Origin: Thiocystis violacea
Lineage (GTDB): Bacteria > Pseudomonadota > Gammaproteobacteria > Chromatiales > Chromatiaceae
Length of the DNA: 62,395 nucleotides
NCBI RefSeq assembly: GCF_016583565.1
Contig: NZ_NRRF01000030.1
Location: 1-62,395 of the forward strand
Direction: 5' to 3'
Position 1 is the stretch's first letter, and the number at the start of each line of letters is the position of its first letter. Made by a program: the position numbers and the translations under genes. Below, one piece after another: positions 49,255 through 58,546 of this stretch. The notes beneath the pieces are model-generated. The model had not been told where the DNA came from. It saw nothing but the letters and a program-made list of their open reading frames with translations, and searched no databases.

Positions 49255-49390
49255 GCTGCATCACCCCGTCATCGTCGATTGAGGGACATCTGGCGCGGCC
49301 CTTCCGTCAAGGCACCGCACGCAATTCTGGAAGCGATTCCGACGCGAATGACCGCTCTCGAACGCCCCATCGCCCACCGCACCTGGAGCG

Positions 49391-50158
49391 TCAGCGCCCG
49401 GCCAGCAACGTTGCAACACGCGCCAGGTCGTCCCCGGTATCCACGCCTGGCCCAGGCTCCTCCACGGCAAGTCCGACGCGAATCGGCTCGCCATGCCAAA
49501 GCACCCGCAATTGCTCAAGCGACTCCGCAACCTCCAAGGGCGAGGGCTCGAATCCGACGTAGCGCCTCAGGAACGACACCCGGTAGGCGTAGAGTCCGAT
49601 GTGCCTCAAGAAGCTGACCGTCGATGGCAGCGTGGCCTTCTTGCCCAGGAACTCGTCTCGATGCCAGGGAATGGGGGCGCGTGAGAAGTAGAGCGCGAGC
49701 CCGGCGGCCGTCGTCACCACCTTGACAACGTGCGGATCGAAGAGGACGGCACTGTCCCGGATCGGATAGGCCAGGGTCGCGATGCCGACCTCGTCCAGAG
49801 CCGCCAGATCGGCGGCGACCTGGTCGATGAGCCGGGAGGGCATGCAGGGCTCGTCGCCCTGCAGATTGACGATGATGGTGTCCTCATCCCAACCGCACTG
49901 CTCGGCGGCCTCCGCGACACGGTCCGTACCGCTGCGGTGCCCAGGATCGGTCAGCAGGGCCTTGACGCCCAACCCGGCACAGGCATCGAGAATGCGCTGA
50001 TGGTCCGTCGCGACCACGACCTCATCCGCGGCGCTGGCCAAGGCGCGCTCGACGACATGGTGAATCATGGGCTTACCGGCAATCTCAAGCAGAGGTTTCC
50101 CCGGCAGTCGCGTCGACCCGTAACGCGCCGGAATCAGCACCTTGAACCCCTTATCCAC
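49391..50158 (-). CDS. kdsB: CMP-KDO synthetase KdsB
   Basis: This 255-residue cytosolic enzyme activates KDO with CTP for the LPS inner core. It has the nucleotide-binding start VLIPARYGSTRLPGKPLLEI, the VVVATDHQRI strand, NLQGDEPCM for metal and CTP, and YFSRAPIPWHRD. I use GTG 50158 (GGAG 7 bases upstream), which gives the normal family length; ATG 50182 would add 8 residues. It overlaps the lpxK stop by 8 bases. Confidence 0.94.
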   Translation of the reverse strand: MDKGFKVLIPARYGSTRLPGKPLLEIAGKPMIHHVVERALASAADEVVVATDHQRILDACAGLGVKALLTDPGHRSGTDRVAEAAEQCGWDEDTIIVNLQGDEPCMPSRLIDQVAADLAALDEVGIATLAYPIRDSAVLFDPHVVKVVTTAAGLALYFSRAPIPWHRDEFLGKKATLPSTVSFLRHIGLYAYRVSFLRRYVGFEPSPLEVAESLEQLRVLWHGEPIRVGLAVEEPGPGVDTGDDLARVATLLAGR

Positions 50159-51131
50159 GTGTGAACTCCGTGAGTTTGGCAAAGAAGTGTGTCTCGAAGG
50201 CGGCGTCTAACCTGGCCTCGACGGACAGGTACCAGTGGCGCTCGGTCGCGAAGGCGGCGCACTTGACCGCATCCTTTTCAGTCATGATGACGGTTCGGTC
50301 GCCCCACGCAGCCACGTCAGCGGCCGTATAACAATGGTGATCCGGGAAGGGGCGCCTTGCAATCTTCAACCCCTCTCCTTCCAGCACGCGAAAGAAGCGC
50401 TCCGGGTCCCCGATACCGGCGACCGCGAGGATGGACTCGGCGCGGAAGTCCGCCAGTTCCAATGCACGATCTGGCGCGCAGAGGCTCCTGACCTCACCCG
50501 GCTCCAGCCGCATGCCATGCCCCTGCCCCGCCCCCTCTTTATAGACGACCAGGTCGACACTGGCCCGTCGCGACACAGGCTCGCGCAAGGGGCCGGCCGG
50601 CAGACAGCGACCGTTGCCGAAGCCGCGTTGGGCGTCGATGACCAGAATCTCCAGATCGCGGCCCAGGGCGTAGTGCTGCAAACCATCGTCGCTCAGCAGA
50701 ATGTCGCAGCCGCCCGTGGCGATCGCCATCCGCCCCGCGGAAACCCGGTCCGGACCAGCGACGACAGGACAGCCACTGCGGCGCGCGAGCAGAACCGGCT
50801 CGTCGCCGACCTGAACCGGATCGCTCGCTGGGCGCACGCTCTGGGGCCAAGCCTCGGCCTTGCCGCGGTAGCCGCGCGTGATGATCCCAGGCGTCCAGCC
50901 GCGTTCTTGGAGCAGCGCCGCCAGACGCAGCACGAGCGGGGTCTTGCCAGTACCGCCGACCGTCAGATTGCCGACCACGATGACGGGCACCGCCAGTTGC
51001 TCGACATTCATCCACCCCAGGCGGTAGCCGAGACGACGCACCCGCACGATGGCGCAGTAGAGCCAGGACAGCGGCAGCAAGAACCACGACAGCAGGCTGG
51101 GGCCGTACCAGAGCCGGGTCGGATCCATCAT
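50151..51131 (-). CDS. lpxK: tetraacyldisaccharide 4'-kinase LpxK
   Basis: This 326-residue membrane-associated kinase phosphorylates the lipid A precursor at the 4' position. An N-terminal helix (LLSWFLLPLSWLYCAIVRVR) anchors it; the P-loop lies in VGNLTVGGTGKTPLVLRL, and ILLSDDGLQHYALGRD is the conserved LpxK DDG(F/L)QH motif. ATG 51131 is 9 bases past the msbA stop, with a second ATG directly after it. Confidence 0.95.
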   Translation of the reverse strand: MMDPTRLWYGPSLLSWFLLPLSWLYCAIVRVRRLGYRLGWMNVEQLAVPVIVVGNLTVGGTGKTPLVLRLAALLQERGWTPGIITRGYRGKAEAWPQSVRPASDPVQVGDEPVLLARRSGCPVVAGPDRVSAGRMAIATGGCDILLSDDGLQHYALGRDLEILVIDAQRGFGNGRCLPAGPLREPVSRRASVDLVVYKEGAGQGHGMRLEPGEVRSLCAPDRALELADFRAESILAVAGIGDPERFFRVLEGEGLKIARRPFPDHHCYTAADVAAWGDRTVIMTEKDAVKCAAFATERHWYLSVEARLDAAFETHFFAKLTEFTRG

Positions 51132-51139
51132 GAGCGGCC

Positions 51140-52924
51140 TCAGGCCAGGACGGGCTGATCCGCGACCGAATCGTGGAACTGGAGCCGGTGAAGCCGCGCG
51201 TAGTAGCCCCCAAGCGCCAGCAGTTCCTGGTGGCAACCCTGCTCGACGATCCGCCCATCCTGCAGCACCAGAATGCGATCGGCATTCTCGATGGTCGAGA
51301 GACGGTGCGCGATCACCAGCGTGGTGCGGCGGTGCATCAACTCCTGCAGAGCGGCCTGAATGTGGCGCTCCGCCTCCGTGTCCAGGGCCGAAGTCGCCTC
51401 ATCGAGGACGAGGATGGGCGCATCCTTGAGCATCGCCCTGGCGATTGCCAGGCGCTGGCGCTGACCACCGGAGAGCAGCACGCCACGGTCGCCGACCACC
51501 GTCTCGAAGCCGTTCGGCAGCGCCTGGATGAACTCCAGGGCATGGGCGCTCGCCGCCACGCGCTCAAGCTCCGCCGTGCTGGGCGGCTCGGCGCAACCGT
51601 AGGCGATGTTATTGGCGATGCTGTCATTGAAGAGGACGACCTCCTGACTCACGAGCGAGATTTGCGCACGCAGGCTCGCCAGCGTCAGCTCGCGAATCGG
51701 GATGCCGTCGATGAGGATCTCGCCCTGGGTCGGGTCGTAGAAGCGCGGCAGGAGGCTCGCAATGGTGCTCTTGCCACTGCCGGAGCGCCCGACCAGGGCG
51801 ACTTTCTCGCCCGGCTCGATCACCAGGCTCACATCCTGAATGGCCGGCGCCTTGTCCTCCGAGTAGACATGGCTCACGCCCTGGTACTCGACACGGCCCG
51901 TCGCCCGCGCGAGCGTTCGGGCGCCCTGGTCCCGCTCCTCCTCGGAATCGATCAGCTCGAAGAGGCTCTCGGCGGCGATGATGCCCCGCTGGAGTTGGGC
52001 GTTGACGGAGGTCAGACGCTTGACCGGCGGCAGGAGCAGGCCCATGGCGACCACGAAGGACATGAAGGTGCCGACCGAAATGTTTTCCTTGAGCCCCTGC
52101 ATGGTGGAGAGATAGACGACGACGGCGATGGCGGCAGCGGAGATGAGCTGCACCAGCGGAACGCTCGCCGCCTCGGTCGCGATCATCTTCATCTGCAGCG
52201 AGCGCGTCTTCTCGTTGATCAGACCGAAACGGCGCGCCGCCCGCGCCTGACCACCAAAGGCCTTCACCACACGGTGGCCGTCGATCGCCTCCTGGGCGAC
52301 GTGCGTCAGGTCGCCCACGCGATCCTGAATCCGTCGACTGTGCCGGCGGAAACGCTTGGTCGCGTACTTCACCGAAGCGGCCATGACCGGCCCGATGACC
52401 AGAAAGATGACCGACAGCCCTGCGTTCAGATAGAGCATGTAGGCCATGAGGCCGATCACGGTGAAGCCATCGCGCACCAGGGTGGTGACCGCCGAGGTGG
52501 CCGCATTGGCAACGTTCTCGACGTTATAGGTGAGCTTCGCGAGGATGTGGCCCGAACCGCTGTTGTCGAAGAACCGCGTCGGGGCGCGCAGCAGGTGCTC
52601 GAACATCTGCTGGCGCAGGTCGGCGACCACGCGCCGCCCCACCCAGCTCAGGAAATAGGTATTGATGAATCCGGCGATGCCGCGCACCAGGAAAAGCCCC
52701 ACCAGCAGCCAGGGCATGGTGCGCACCAGCTCGATGTCGCGCTCCACGAAGCTGCCGTCGATCAACGGCTTCATCATCGCGGCGAACAGCGGCTCGGTGA
52801 CTGCGAACACCAGCATGCCGACGATCGAAAAGATGAACATCCGGGAATAAGGCCGAACGTAGCCGAGCAACCGCCGGTAGACCACGCGCGCCTCCGTGGT
52901 CGAGAGGGCCTGGTCTTTGCTCAT
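51140..52924 (-). CDS. msbA: lipid A export ATP-binding/permease MsbA
   Basis: This 594-residue ABC transporter flips lipid A-core to the outer leaflet of the inner membrane. Six transmembrane helices occupy about residues 20-320, then the nucleotide-binding domain has Walker A GRSGSGKST, signature LSGGQRQR, Walker B ILVLDEATSALD and the switch His in VIAHRLSTI. It starts at ATG 52924, overlapping the exbD stop by 4 bases; a longer open frame upstream lies inside exbD. Confidence 0.96.
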   Translation of the reverse strand: MSKDQALSTTEARVVYRRLLGYVRPYSRMFIFSIVGMLVFAVTEPLFAAMMKPLIDGSFVERDIELVRTMPWLLVGLFLVRGIAGFINTYFLSWVGRRVVADLRQQMFEHLLRAPTRFFDNSGSGHILAKLTYNVENVANAATSAVTTLVRDGFTVIGLMAYMLYLNAGLSVIFLVIGPVMAASVKYATKRFRRHSRRIQDRVGDLTHVAQEAIDGHRVVKAFGGQARAARRFGLINEKTRSLQMKMIATEAASVPLVQLISAAAIAVVVYLSTMQGLKENISVGTFMSFVVAMGLLLPPVKRLTSVNAQLQRGIIAAESLFELIDSEEERDQGARTLARATGRVEYQGVSHVYSEDKAPAIQDVSLVIEPGEKVALVGRSGSGKSTIASLLPRFYDPTQGEILIDGIPIRELTLASLRAQISLVSQEVVLFNDSIANNIAYGCAEPPSTAELERVAASAHALEFIQALPNGFETVVGDRGVLLSGGQRQRLAIARAMLKDAPILVLDEATSALDTEAERHIQAALQELMHRRTTLVIAHRLSTIENADRILVLQDGRIVEQGCHQELLALGGYYARLHRLQFHDSVADQPVLA

Positions 52925-53352
52925 GGCGCTTTCTTGTCGTCGGGCCGCGTCGCCGCGAAGGCGATCTGATTGAGGCCGGCCTGACTGGCGGCATCCATCG
53001 CCGTCATGACCGACTGGTGGGTCGCCGCCGCATCCGCCTGGATGAGCACGGGCAACGCCCCGTCCTGGCGCTTCAGCTCCGCCAGGGCCTTGGCGAGGGA
53101 CTCGGGCTTGGCGTCGGTCAGCGCCTGATCGTTCAGGAAGAAGCTCCCCGCCCGGTCGATGACGAGCCGGATCATGGCCGGTTCCTCGGAAGAAATGTCC
53201 TCGCCCTGCGCCTGCGGGAGCTGTACGCGCAGACGGGCCTCGTCCTTGAAGGTGGTCGAGACCATGAAAAAGATCAGCAGCAGGAAGACGACATCGATCA
53301 GTGGCGTCAGATTGATGTCGGCCGGCGCGCGTCGATGTGGGCGCAGATTCAT
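52921..53352 (-). CDS. exbD: ExbD/TolR family protein
   Basis: This 143-residue inner-membrane protein has a short cytosolic start (RPHRRAPADINLTPLIDVVF), one transmembrane helix with the proton-path Asp in TPLIDVVFLLLIFF, and a periplasmic domain. With ExbB it forms a proton-driven motor. In this position before msbA-lpxK it is a standard member of the gammaproteobacterial cluster; the energised partner is probably TonB-type. It overlaps exbB by 4 bases. Confidence 0.93.
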   Translation of the reverse strand: MNLRPHRRAPADINLTPLIDVVFLLLIFFMVSTTFKDEARLRVQLPQAQGEDISSEEPAMIRLVIDRAGSFFLNDQALTDAKPESLAKALAELKRQDGALPVLIQADAAATHQSVMTAMDAASQAGLNQIAFAATRPDDKKAP

Positions 53353-53978
53353 GATGCCAATTCCCCGCCGTCCTCACGCTCTCCCTTCAGGACCTCGACC
53401 AGTCGCAGGGCCTGCTCCTCCATGTCGATCGCGAGCTGACCGACCCGGTTGTCGAAGAAGCGATGGAACAGCAGCGCCGGAATGGCGACCGACAAGCCGG
53501 CCGCCGTGGTCACGAGCGCCTTGGAGATCCCCCCCGCGAGCACGCCCGCGTTGCCGACACCTGCCTCCATGATGACGCCAAAGACATCGATCATACCGAG
53601 CACGGTGCCGAGCAGCCCCAGCAGCGGTGCCACGGCCGCGATGGTGCCGAGCGTATTGAGGAAACGCTCGAGCTCGGCGACGACATGGCGCCCCGCGTCA
53701 TTGATCGCCTCCTTCATGATCTCATGGCTGTGGTGCCGATTGATCAGACCCGCCGCCAGCATTCTTCCAAGCGGAGAACCCGTGCGGATCTCCAGGATGG
53801 TTGCGTCAGAGAGCGACTTGTCGCGGTGGAGCTGCCAGATACGGGCGACCAGATTCTCCGGCATGATTCTGCGACGACGCAGCATCCAGGCACGTTCGAT
53901 CACGATTGCGGTGGCGATGATGGAGCACAGAACGATGGGCACCATCAGCCAGCCACCGGCATAAATCAAATCGAGCAA
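53349..53978 (-). CDS. exbB: ExbB/TolQ/MotA family proton channel
   Basis: This 209-residue inner-membrane protein has three helices (LMVPIVLCSIIATAIVIERA, LGTIAAVAPLLGLLGTVLGM, and VTTAAGLSVAIPALLFHRFF), with the MotA/ExbB signature APLLGLLGTVLGMIDVF. It forms the pentameric channel around ExbD. First gene of the exbB-exbD-msbA-lpxK-kdsB operon, in which each junction overlaps or is under 10 bases. Confidence 0.94.
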   Translation of the reverse strand: MLDLIYAGGWLMVPIVLCSIIATAIVIERAWMLRRRRIMPENLVARIWQLHRDKSLSDATILEIRTGSPLGRMLAAGLINRHHSHEIMKEAINDAGRHVVAELERFLNTLGTIAAVAPLLGLLGTVLGMIDVFGVIMEAGVGNAGVLAGGISKALVTTAAGLSVAIPALLFHRFFDNRVGQLAIDMEEQALRLVEVLKGEREDGGELAS

Positions 53979-54322
53979 GGGAGACTCTCCTTAGACTGGT
54001 TCGTTGACGGCAAACCCCGACGGTGCGTTGGGGAATCTCGGCCTTGAATGATACTCGAAGCGGGCAGGCCTCCACAGCGCGGCTCGGCCTCGGCGGCTGA
54101 AAGGTCGATCGAAGCGGGTGTTCGCCTTCATCAGACACAGTTCGCTATACTCATCGCTCGACGAGAGGACGCAAAGAACGCCAGAGGCGAGTTCGGATGA
54201 CCCATTCGACGCACACGAATCCGCCTGAAGTGGTGGACGAAGACCCCCTTGCGAGAGACTCCTTGAGCGTACGCCCATGCGAGAACCTGATGAAACGAGC
54301 GCGCTTCGTGTCAAACAGCGAG
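53979..54322. other. divergent region between exbB operon and pilin cluster
   Basis: About 340 bases. A TATACT hexamer (54146-54151, plus strand) could be the -10 of the pilin operon, but no matching -35 is clear. The pilin frame is open from 54197. Confidence 0.4.
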
Positions 54323-54811
54323 ATGCATCGGGGCCGACAAGAGGACACGCCTCGCTTGCGTTCATCCAAGGCCACCCTGGCCGAGAGACAGGACGGCTTC
54401 ACACTCATCGAGCTGATGATCGCGCTGGCTGTCGTCGCCATCCTCGCGATGCTCGCCTTTCCGTCCTTTCAGCAGCAGATTCGACAGGCCAGACGCGCCG
54501 ACGCACACACCGCCCTGATGAAAGTGGCCATCGCCGAGGAGAAGCTCCGCGCCAACTGTCCCCGGTATGCCAGCCAAGTCACTGGAACGCGCGGATGCGC
54601 CACCGGCGCGGCGGCATCGCCTAGCCTCGGCCTGAGCGACATGAGCCCGGATGGACACTACCGACTCAGCCTCGACGGCGTCAGCGCGAGCGCGTTTCGG
54701 GCGATCGCGGTTCCCCTCGGCGACCAGGCCAATGACAAGGCCGCTGGAATCCCCTGCAATCCGATCACGCTCGACCAGGATGGCCACCGCGCGCCCCGGG
54801 AGTGCTGGTGA
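54323..54811 (+). CDS. type IV pilin, PilE-like minor pilin
   Basis: The frame is open from 54197; from ATG 54323 it gives 162 residues, with ATG 54290 also possible. A leader ends RQDG before the mature start FTLIELMIALAVVAILAM, with Glu at +5: a perfect class III prepilin site for PilD. The 100-residue globular part has a Cys pair near the end (GIPCNPITLD, PRECW), as in PilE-type pilins. First gene of the pilE-fimT-pilW-pilX-pilV row; such minor pilins prime pilus assembly. Confidence 0.85.
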   Translation: MHRGRQEDTPRLRSSKATLAERQDGFTLIELMIALAVVAILAMLAFPSFQQQIRQARRADAHTALMKVAIAEEKLRANCPRYASQVTGTRGCATGAAASPSLGLSDMSPDGHYRLSLDGVSASAFRAIAVPLGDQANDKAAGIPCNPITLDQDGHRAPRECW

Positions 54812-55410
54812 CACGGCCTGCCCCGACCCAGCCAACAGGCATCGACTGGCGCTCGGGCGGCGCTCCATCGGCCGAGCGCATGCCGCTCACGCGCGTTACG
54901 TCCAGGAGTCGCGGCCTGACCCTCCTTGAACTCCTGGTCGCGATTGCCGTGCTGGCGGTGCTCATGAGCATCGCCGTTCCGTCCATGCAGTCCATGATCG
55001 CCCGCAATCGACTCAAGGCCGCGGCCCAGGCCATTGCGGAGGATCTGCGCTGGGCGCGCTCGGAATCCATCAAACAGAACCGGCCGCTCCAGCTGAGTCT
55101 CGACGTCGGCCAATGGTGCTATGGCGTCGCTGTCGAACGCCCCTTTGGCTGCGACTGCCGTGTCTCGACCCCAGCCCCGAGGTTCTGCGAGCTGAAGCGG
55201 GTGAGCGGCGCCGACTTCCCTGGCGTCAGCCTCAGCGCGACCTTCACGCGAACGACCTTCGAGCCCCGCCGAGCGACCGCCATCAACGGCAGCCTGCTCC
55301 TCACATCGGCGCGGGGCTCATCGCTCAAGGTCCTGCTCTCGCGGCTCGGCCGAGTGCGCCTCTGCTCGCCAACTGGAGACCTGCCAGGCTATGACCCCTG
55401 CAATGGCTGA
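54808..55410 (+). CDS. fimT: minor pseudopilin, FimT/GspH family
   Basis: About 200 residues from GTG 54808, which overlaps the previous stop as GTGA with GGGAG ahead; ATG 54880 would give a typical 12-residue leader (MPLTRVTSRSRG). The mature start is LTLLELLVAIAVLAVLM, with Leu instead of Phe at +1 and Glu at +5. The GspH-type core follows (IARNRLKAAAQAIAEDLRWA, SESIKQN). It helps initiate type IV pili. Confidence 0.85.
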   Translation: MTRPAPTQPTGIDWRSGGAPSAERMPLTRVTSRSRGLTLLELLVAIAVLAVLMSIAVPSMQSMIARNRLKAAAQAIAEDLRWARSESIKQNRPLQLSLDVGQWCYGVAVERPFGCDCRVSTPAPRFCELKRVSGADFPGVSLSATFTRTTFEPRRATAINGSLLLTSARGSSLKVLLSRLGRVRLCSPTGDLPGYDPCNG

Positions 55411-56467
55411 TCTCAGCCCCAGACGACACCAGGCCGGCATCACCCTCACCGGCCTCATGGTGGGACTCGCCGTCGGCACCCTGGTGCTCACCGCCACCCT
55501 GAGCGTCTACCTCATGATTTCAGAAGGGGCGCGCGACACCCTGATGGAGGCTCGCCTCGACCAAGAGCTGAGGGCCGCGCTGGACGTGATGCAGATGGAT
55601 ATCCGGCGCGCCGGTTTCTGGGATTTCAATGACACCAATGCCGACGGAGATACCAATGCAGATGGCCGCTTCGACTGGACCGATCTGGGACTTCGGCCGG
55701 ACCCGACCGGCACGCTGGACGCGGAGGGCACGCTGGATGCGGACGGCGACGGCGATACGGACGCCGCGGATCTCAGCCCCCTCAACAACCCCTTCCAGCG
55801 CCGATACGGCCGTGTCAACAACGACCTCTGCATCGACACCGCGGCCGCAACCGGCGAGTGCGCGCCATCGACCTGCACCGCGTTTCACGCCTCAGGTGAC
55901 TGCATGACAGAGGTTCAGACCGGCGGCTGCCTCACCTATAGCTACGATCTCGACGCAGATGCCCGCATCGGCATCCGTGCCTGCGATCGCGCGGACGACG
56001 AAACCGAGTGTCCGCGGCCCACCGGGCTCGACGGCGGCGCGCCCTTCGCCGCCGGCAACGACGAGCCTTACGCCTGGCGGTCCTGGTACCCGCCGGATCG
56101 GACCGACAAGACCAAATCGATCGACATGGAGATGTTCGGCTTCCGCCATCGGGATCAGAGCATCCAAATGCGCGTCGGGCGCTATGGCAAGGACGACCTC
56201 AGCTTCTGCTGCGACGCCGGCCGCTGGGAACGCATCACCAGCCCGGACATCCTGATCACGGATCTGGAGTTCCGCCTGACCACCCTGATCCGCAACGCCA
56301 ATCCCGCCAAGGCCAGAACCGAGCCCTGCGCATCGGGCGATACCTGCCAATCCATCCGCTCGGTCCAGATCTCGCTCAGGGGCCAACTCGCCGAGGGGAC
56401 GCACAGCGCGCGCAGTCTTTCCACAACGGTCGCGGTGCGCAACGACCGTTACCTGGTGACGCCATGA
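55391..56467 (+). CDS. pilW: PilW-like minor pilin
   Basis: This 358-residue protein has a prepilin-like N-terminus with G16 before ITLTGLMVGLAVGTLVL; position +5 is Gly, not the usual Glu. Residues 79-98 and 110-128 are acidic repeats (DTNADGDTNADGRFDWTD, DADGDGDTDAAD) like calcium-binding loops. The rest matches the PilW C-terminal domain, ending SIRSVQISLRGQL and VAVRNDRYLVTP. It overlaps fimT by 20 bases and pilX by 4. Confidence 0.83.
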   Translation: MTPAMADLSPRRHQAGITLTGLMVGLAVGTLVLTATLSVYLMISEGARDTLMEARLDQELRAALDVMQMDIRRAGFWDFNDTNADGDTNADGRFDWTDLGLRPDPTGTLDAEGTLDADGDGDTDAADLSPLNNPFQRRYGRVNNDLCIDTAAATGECAPSTCTAFHASGDCMTEVQTGGCLTYSYDLDADARIGIRACDRADDETECPRPTGLDGGAPFAAGNDEPYAWRSWYPPDRTDKTKSIDMEMFGFRHRDQSIQMRVGRYGKDDLSFCCDAGRWERITSPDILITDLEFRLTTLIRNANPAKARTEPCASGDTCQSIRSVQISLRGQLAEGTHSARSLSTTVAVRNDRYLVTP

Positions 56468-57660
56468 AGGGCGCCCAGATCCAGAAGCCGCCCCACAGGC
56501 ATGCCCAGAGGCGGCGCCAATCCGGCGCCATGACCCTCCTCTTCGGCCTGCTACTGCTCGTGGGCGCCGGAATCCTCGCGTTCAGCGCCGGCCGCACAGG
56601 CGTCGTCGAGCAGCGCATCGCCAACAACGAACTCCAATCCATCGGGGCCGAGCAGGCCGCCGAGGCCGGCCTCGACTTCGCACGCGCCTGGCTGGCGCGC
56701 AACGTCTGGCTCCCCGGCATCGAGCCACCCAGCCCGCCGCAGAATCGCTCAACGAGCGGCCAGATCTACGACGTCCTCTTGACCTTCATCCAAACCGGCA
56801 ACGCCATTTGCGTGCGCTCCACCTCGCTCGCCGTTGGCGACACCGCTCTGACGGCCACGGCACGCAGCTGCTTCTCGCAGACCGGCCTCTTCGCCGTATC
56901 GCCGCAGACCCGGATGCCGCCTCCGCTGGTTCTCGGCGGTTGCATGACCTCCGCACCCCAGGCGAGCGAGATCATCCTCTCCGATGAATCAGCCATTGCC
57001 GCGGCGACGGGGGAGCAGGCCAACGCAAGCTGCCTGCCAGCGGGGTCCGTCCAGGCTTCGACATGGTCGGATCGCAACCAGGATCGCATCTTCACCCCGG
57101 ATGAACAGGGCCCTAGCAGCGACTACCGCCGCGCCAGCTTCGAGGGATGTCCCGATACAGACTGCGCCTGGCGTCACCTGTTCGAACTCGGCTTCGATCA
57201 AGCGGTCCAGCTCGCGAAAGACGCCGGCCACGCCTTCGCCGACAAGATCCCCTGCGGAGCCAGCTCGGCCCCCGGCATCTATGTGATCGAGCGCGAGGGT
57301 CCGATCGGCGCGCTGGATCTCACCGGAAGCTGCGCGGACGAAGACGGCGTCGACAACCGAACCATCGGCACCCCGAGCAAACCCCTCCTGCTGATCGTGC
57401 CGCGCACCAGCGGATGCCCATCCTTCACTGAGGACATCAGCGTCTATGGCATCGTCTATTTCGAGGGCGACTGCGCGAGCCAGACCTGGGCGGGGGCCAA
57501 GATCCAGGGCGCCGTGATCTGGGAGGGAGAGGCCCAGGCGCCCGGCGAGGATTCGATGTTCATCGAAACCCACTACGGGAGCGGCAGCGCCCTAAACGCA
57601 GCCTTTCAAGTCGTGACAGGTGCCGCGCATGTACCAGGCACCTGGCGGGACTGGGACTAA
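56464..57660 (+). CDS. pilX: PilX-like minor pilin
   Basis: This 398-residue protein starts with a basic leader and SGAMTLLFGLLLLVGAGILA, then RTGVVEQRIANNELQSIGAE, the PilX N-terminal helix pattern (no Glu at +5, as in GspK-type tips). The large globular part has about 12 Cys and a DRNQDRIFTPDEQG acidic loop. It may form part of the pilus tip. ATG 56464 overlaps the pilW stop (ATGA). Confidence 0.85.
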   Translation: MKGAQIQKPPHRHAQRRRQSGAMTLLFGLLLLVGAGILAFSAGRTGVVEQRIANNELQSIGAEQAAEAGLDFARAWLARNVWLPGIEPPSPPQNRSTSGQIYDVLLTFIQTGNAICVRSTSLAVGDTALTATARSCFSQTGLFAVSPQTRMPPPLVLGGCMTSAPQASEIILSDESAIAAATGEQANASCLPAGSVQASTWSDRNQDRIFTPDEQGPSSDYRRASFEGCPDTDCAWRHLFELGFDQAVQLAKDAGHAFADKIPCGASSAPGIYVIEREGPIGALDLTGSCADEDGVDNRTIGTPSKPLLLIVPRTSGCPSFTEDISVYGIVYFEGDCASQTWAGAKIQGAVIWEGEAQAPGEDSMFIETHYGSGSALNAAFQVVTGAAHVPGTWRDWD

Positions 57661-57682
57661 CCGGCGGAGGTCGCATCTGCCC

Positions 57683-58414
57683 ATGAAAACCGGGACGACG
57701 AAGCGCAGACAAGCGGGATTCAGCCTCACCGAGGCCATGATCTCCCTCACGGTCCTCACCTCGGGACTCCTCGCGCTCGCCCAATTCCAGGGCGACCTCA
57801 ATCAACAGAGCAGCGCGACCAGGAGCCAAACCAAGGCGATCAACCTGGCACAACAGAAGCTCGAAGAGCTGCGCCAGTTCGCCGTCCTCGAGGATGTGGC
57901 GCTGGTCAACGGCAGCGACACACCCGCCAGCGAGCCCGGCGACAACACCCAGTTCCGCCGCCATTGGGTCGTGACCGCTCATACCGATCCAGACTACCAA
58001 GAGGTCGAGGTACGCGCGGAGTGGCTATCCGTGGAGGGCGAACCCCGCTCCACCGGCGTGACGACGATTCTGACCCCCGGCCAGCCCTACTCCGGCAACG
58101 ACGGACGAGGTGACAGGACACTGACACCGGAAGCGAGCGAAAACGAAGCACCATCGCCAGCGCCAGCAGCAGTCGCCATGGCGTCAGCCAGCACCATGGA
58201 TGGCCGCGACGCGATCTCCGCCACGCCCCAACCCAGAGCACTCACGACCTGCATCTGCACGCTGAACGCGAGCACCGGGGGCGCCTCACTCGATCAACGC
58301 AACGACAATGCCGCTTGCTCGAATGCCTGCTGCGAGCGCAACCGCCCCGGCAACAGCGACGCACTCTGCTCCAGAGATGCCTGTCCATTCGTCGCGCAAT
58401 GCGAAGCCCGTTGA
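57683..58414 (+). CDS. pilV: PilV-like minor pilin with Cys-rich tail
   Basis: This 243-residue protein has leader MKTGTTKRRQAG, then mature FSLTEAMISLTVLTSGLLAL with Glu17 at +5. The middle part matches PilV (NLAQQKLEELRQFAVLEDVA, FRRHWVVTAHTDPDYQEVEV). The final 56 residues carry eight Cys (TCICTLN, AACSNACCERN, ALCSRDACPF) and look like an added disulfide-knotted module. GGAGG precedes ATG 57683. Last gene of the row; no pilY1 follows. Confidence 0.82.
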   Translation: MKTGTTKRRQAGFSLTEAMISLTVLTSGLLALAQFQGDLNQQSSATRSQTKAINLAQQKLEELRQFAVLEDVALVNGSDTPASEPGDNTQFRRHWVVTAHTDPDYQEVEVRAEWLSVEGEPRSTGVTTILTPGQPYSGNDGRGDRTLTPEASENEAPSPAPAAVAMASASTMDGRDAISATPQPRALTTCICTLNASTGGASLDQRNDNAACSNACCERNRPGNSDALCSRDACPFVAQCEAR

Positions 58415-58546
58415 GTGCGTCAGCGTGATCCCGTCATTTGGGTGATCCGATAGACGTCGTCGCCCCCACGTCAGAGATCGAATCGACACCTACCGCGAAG
58501 CGACGCCCTCCCCGTGCGCCCGCGTTCTTTCGGTCCTGGAACGTCG

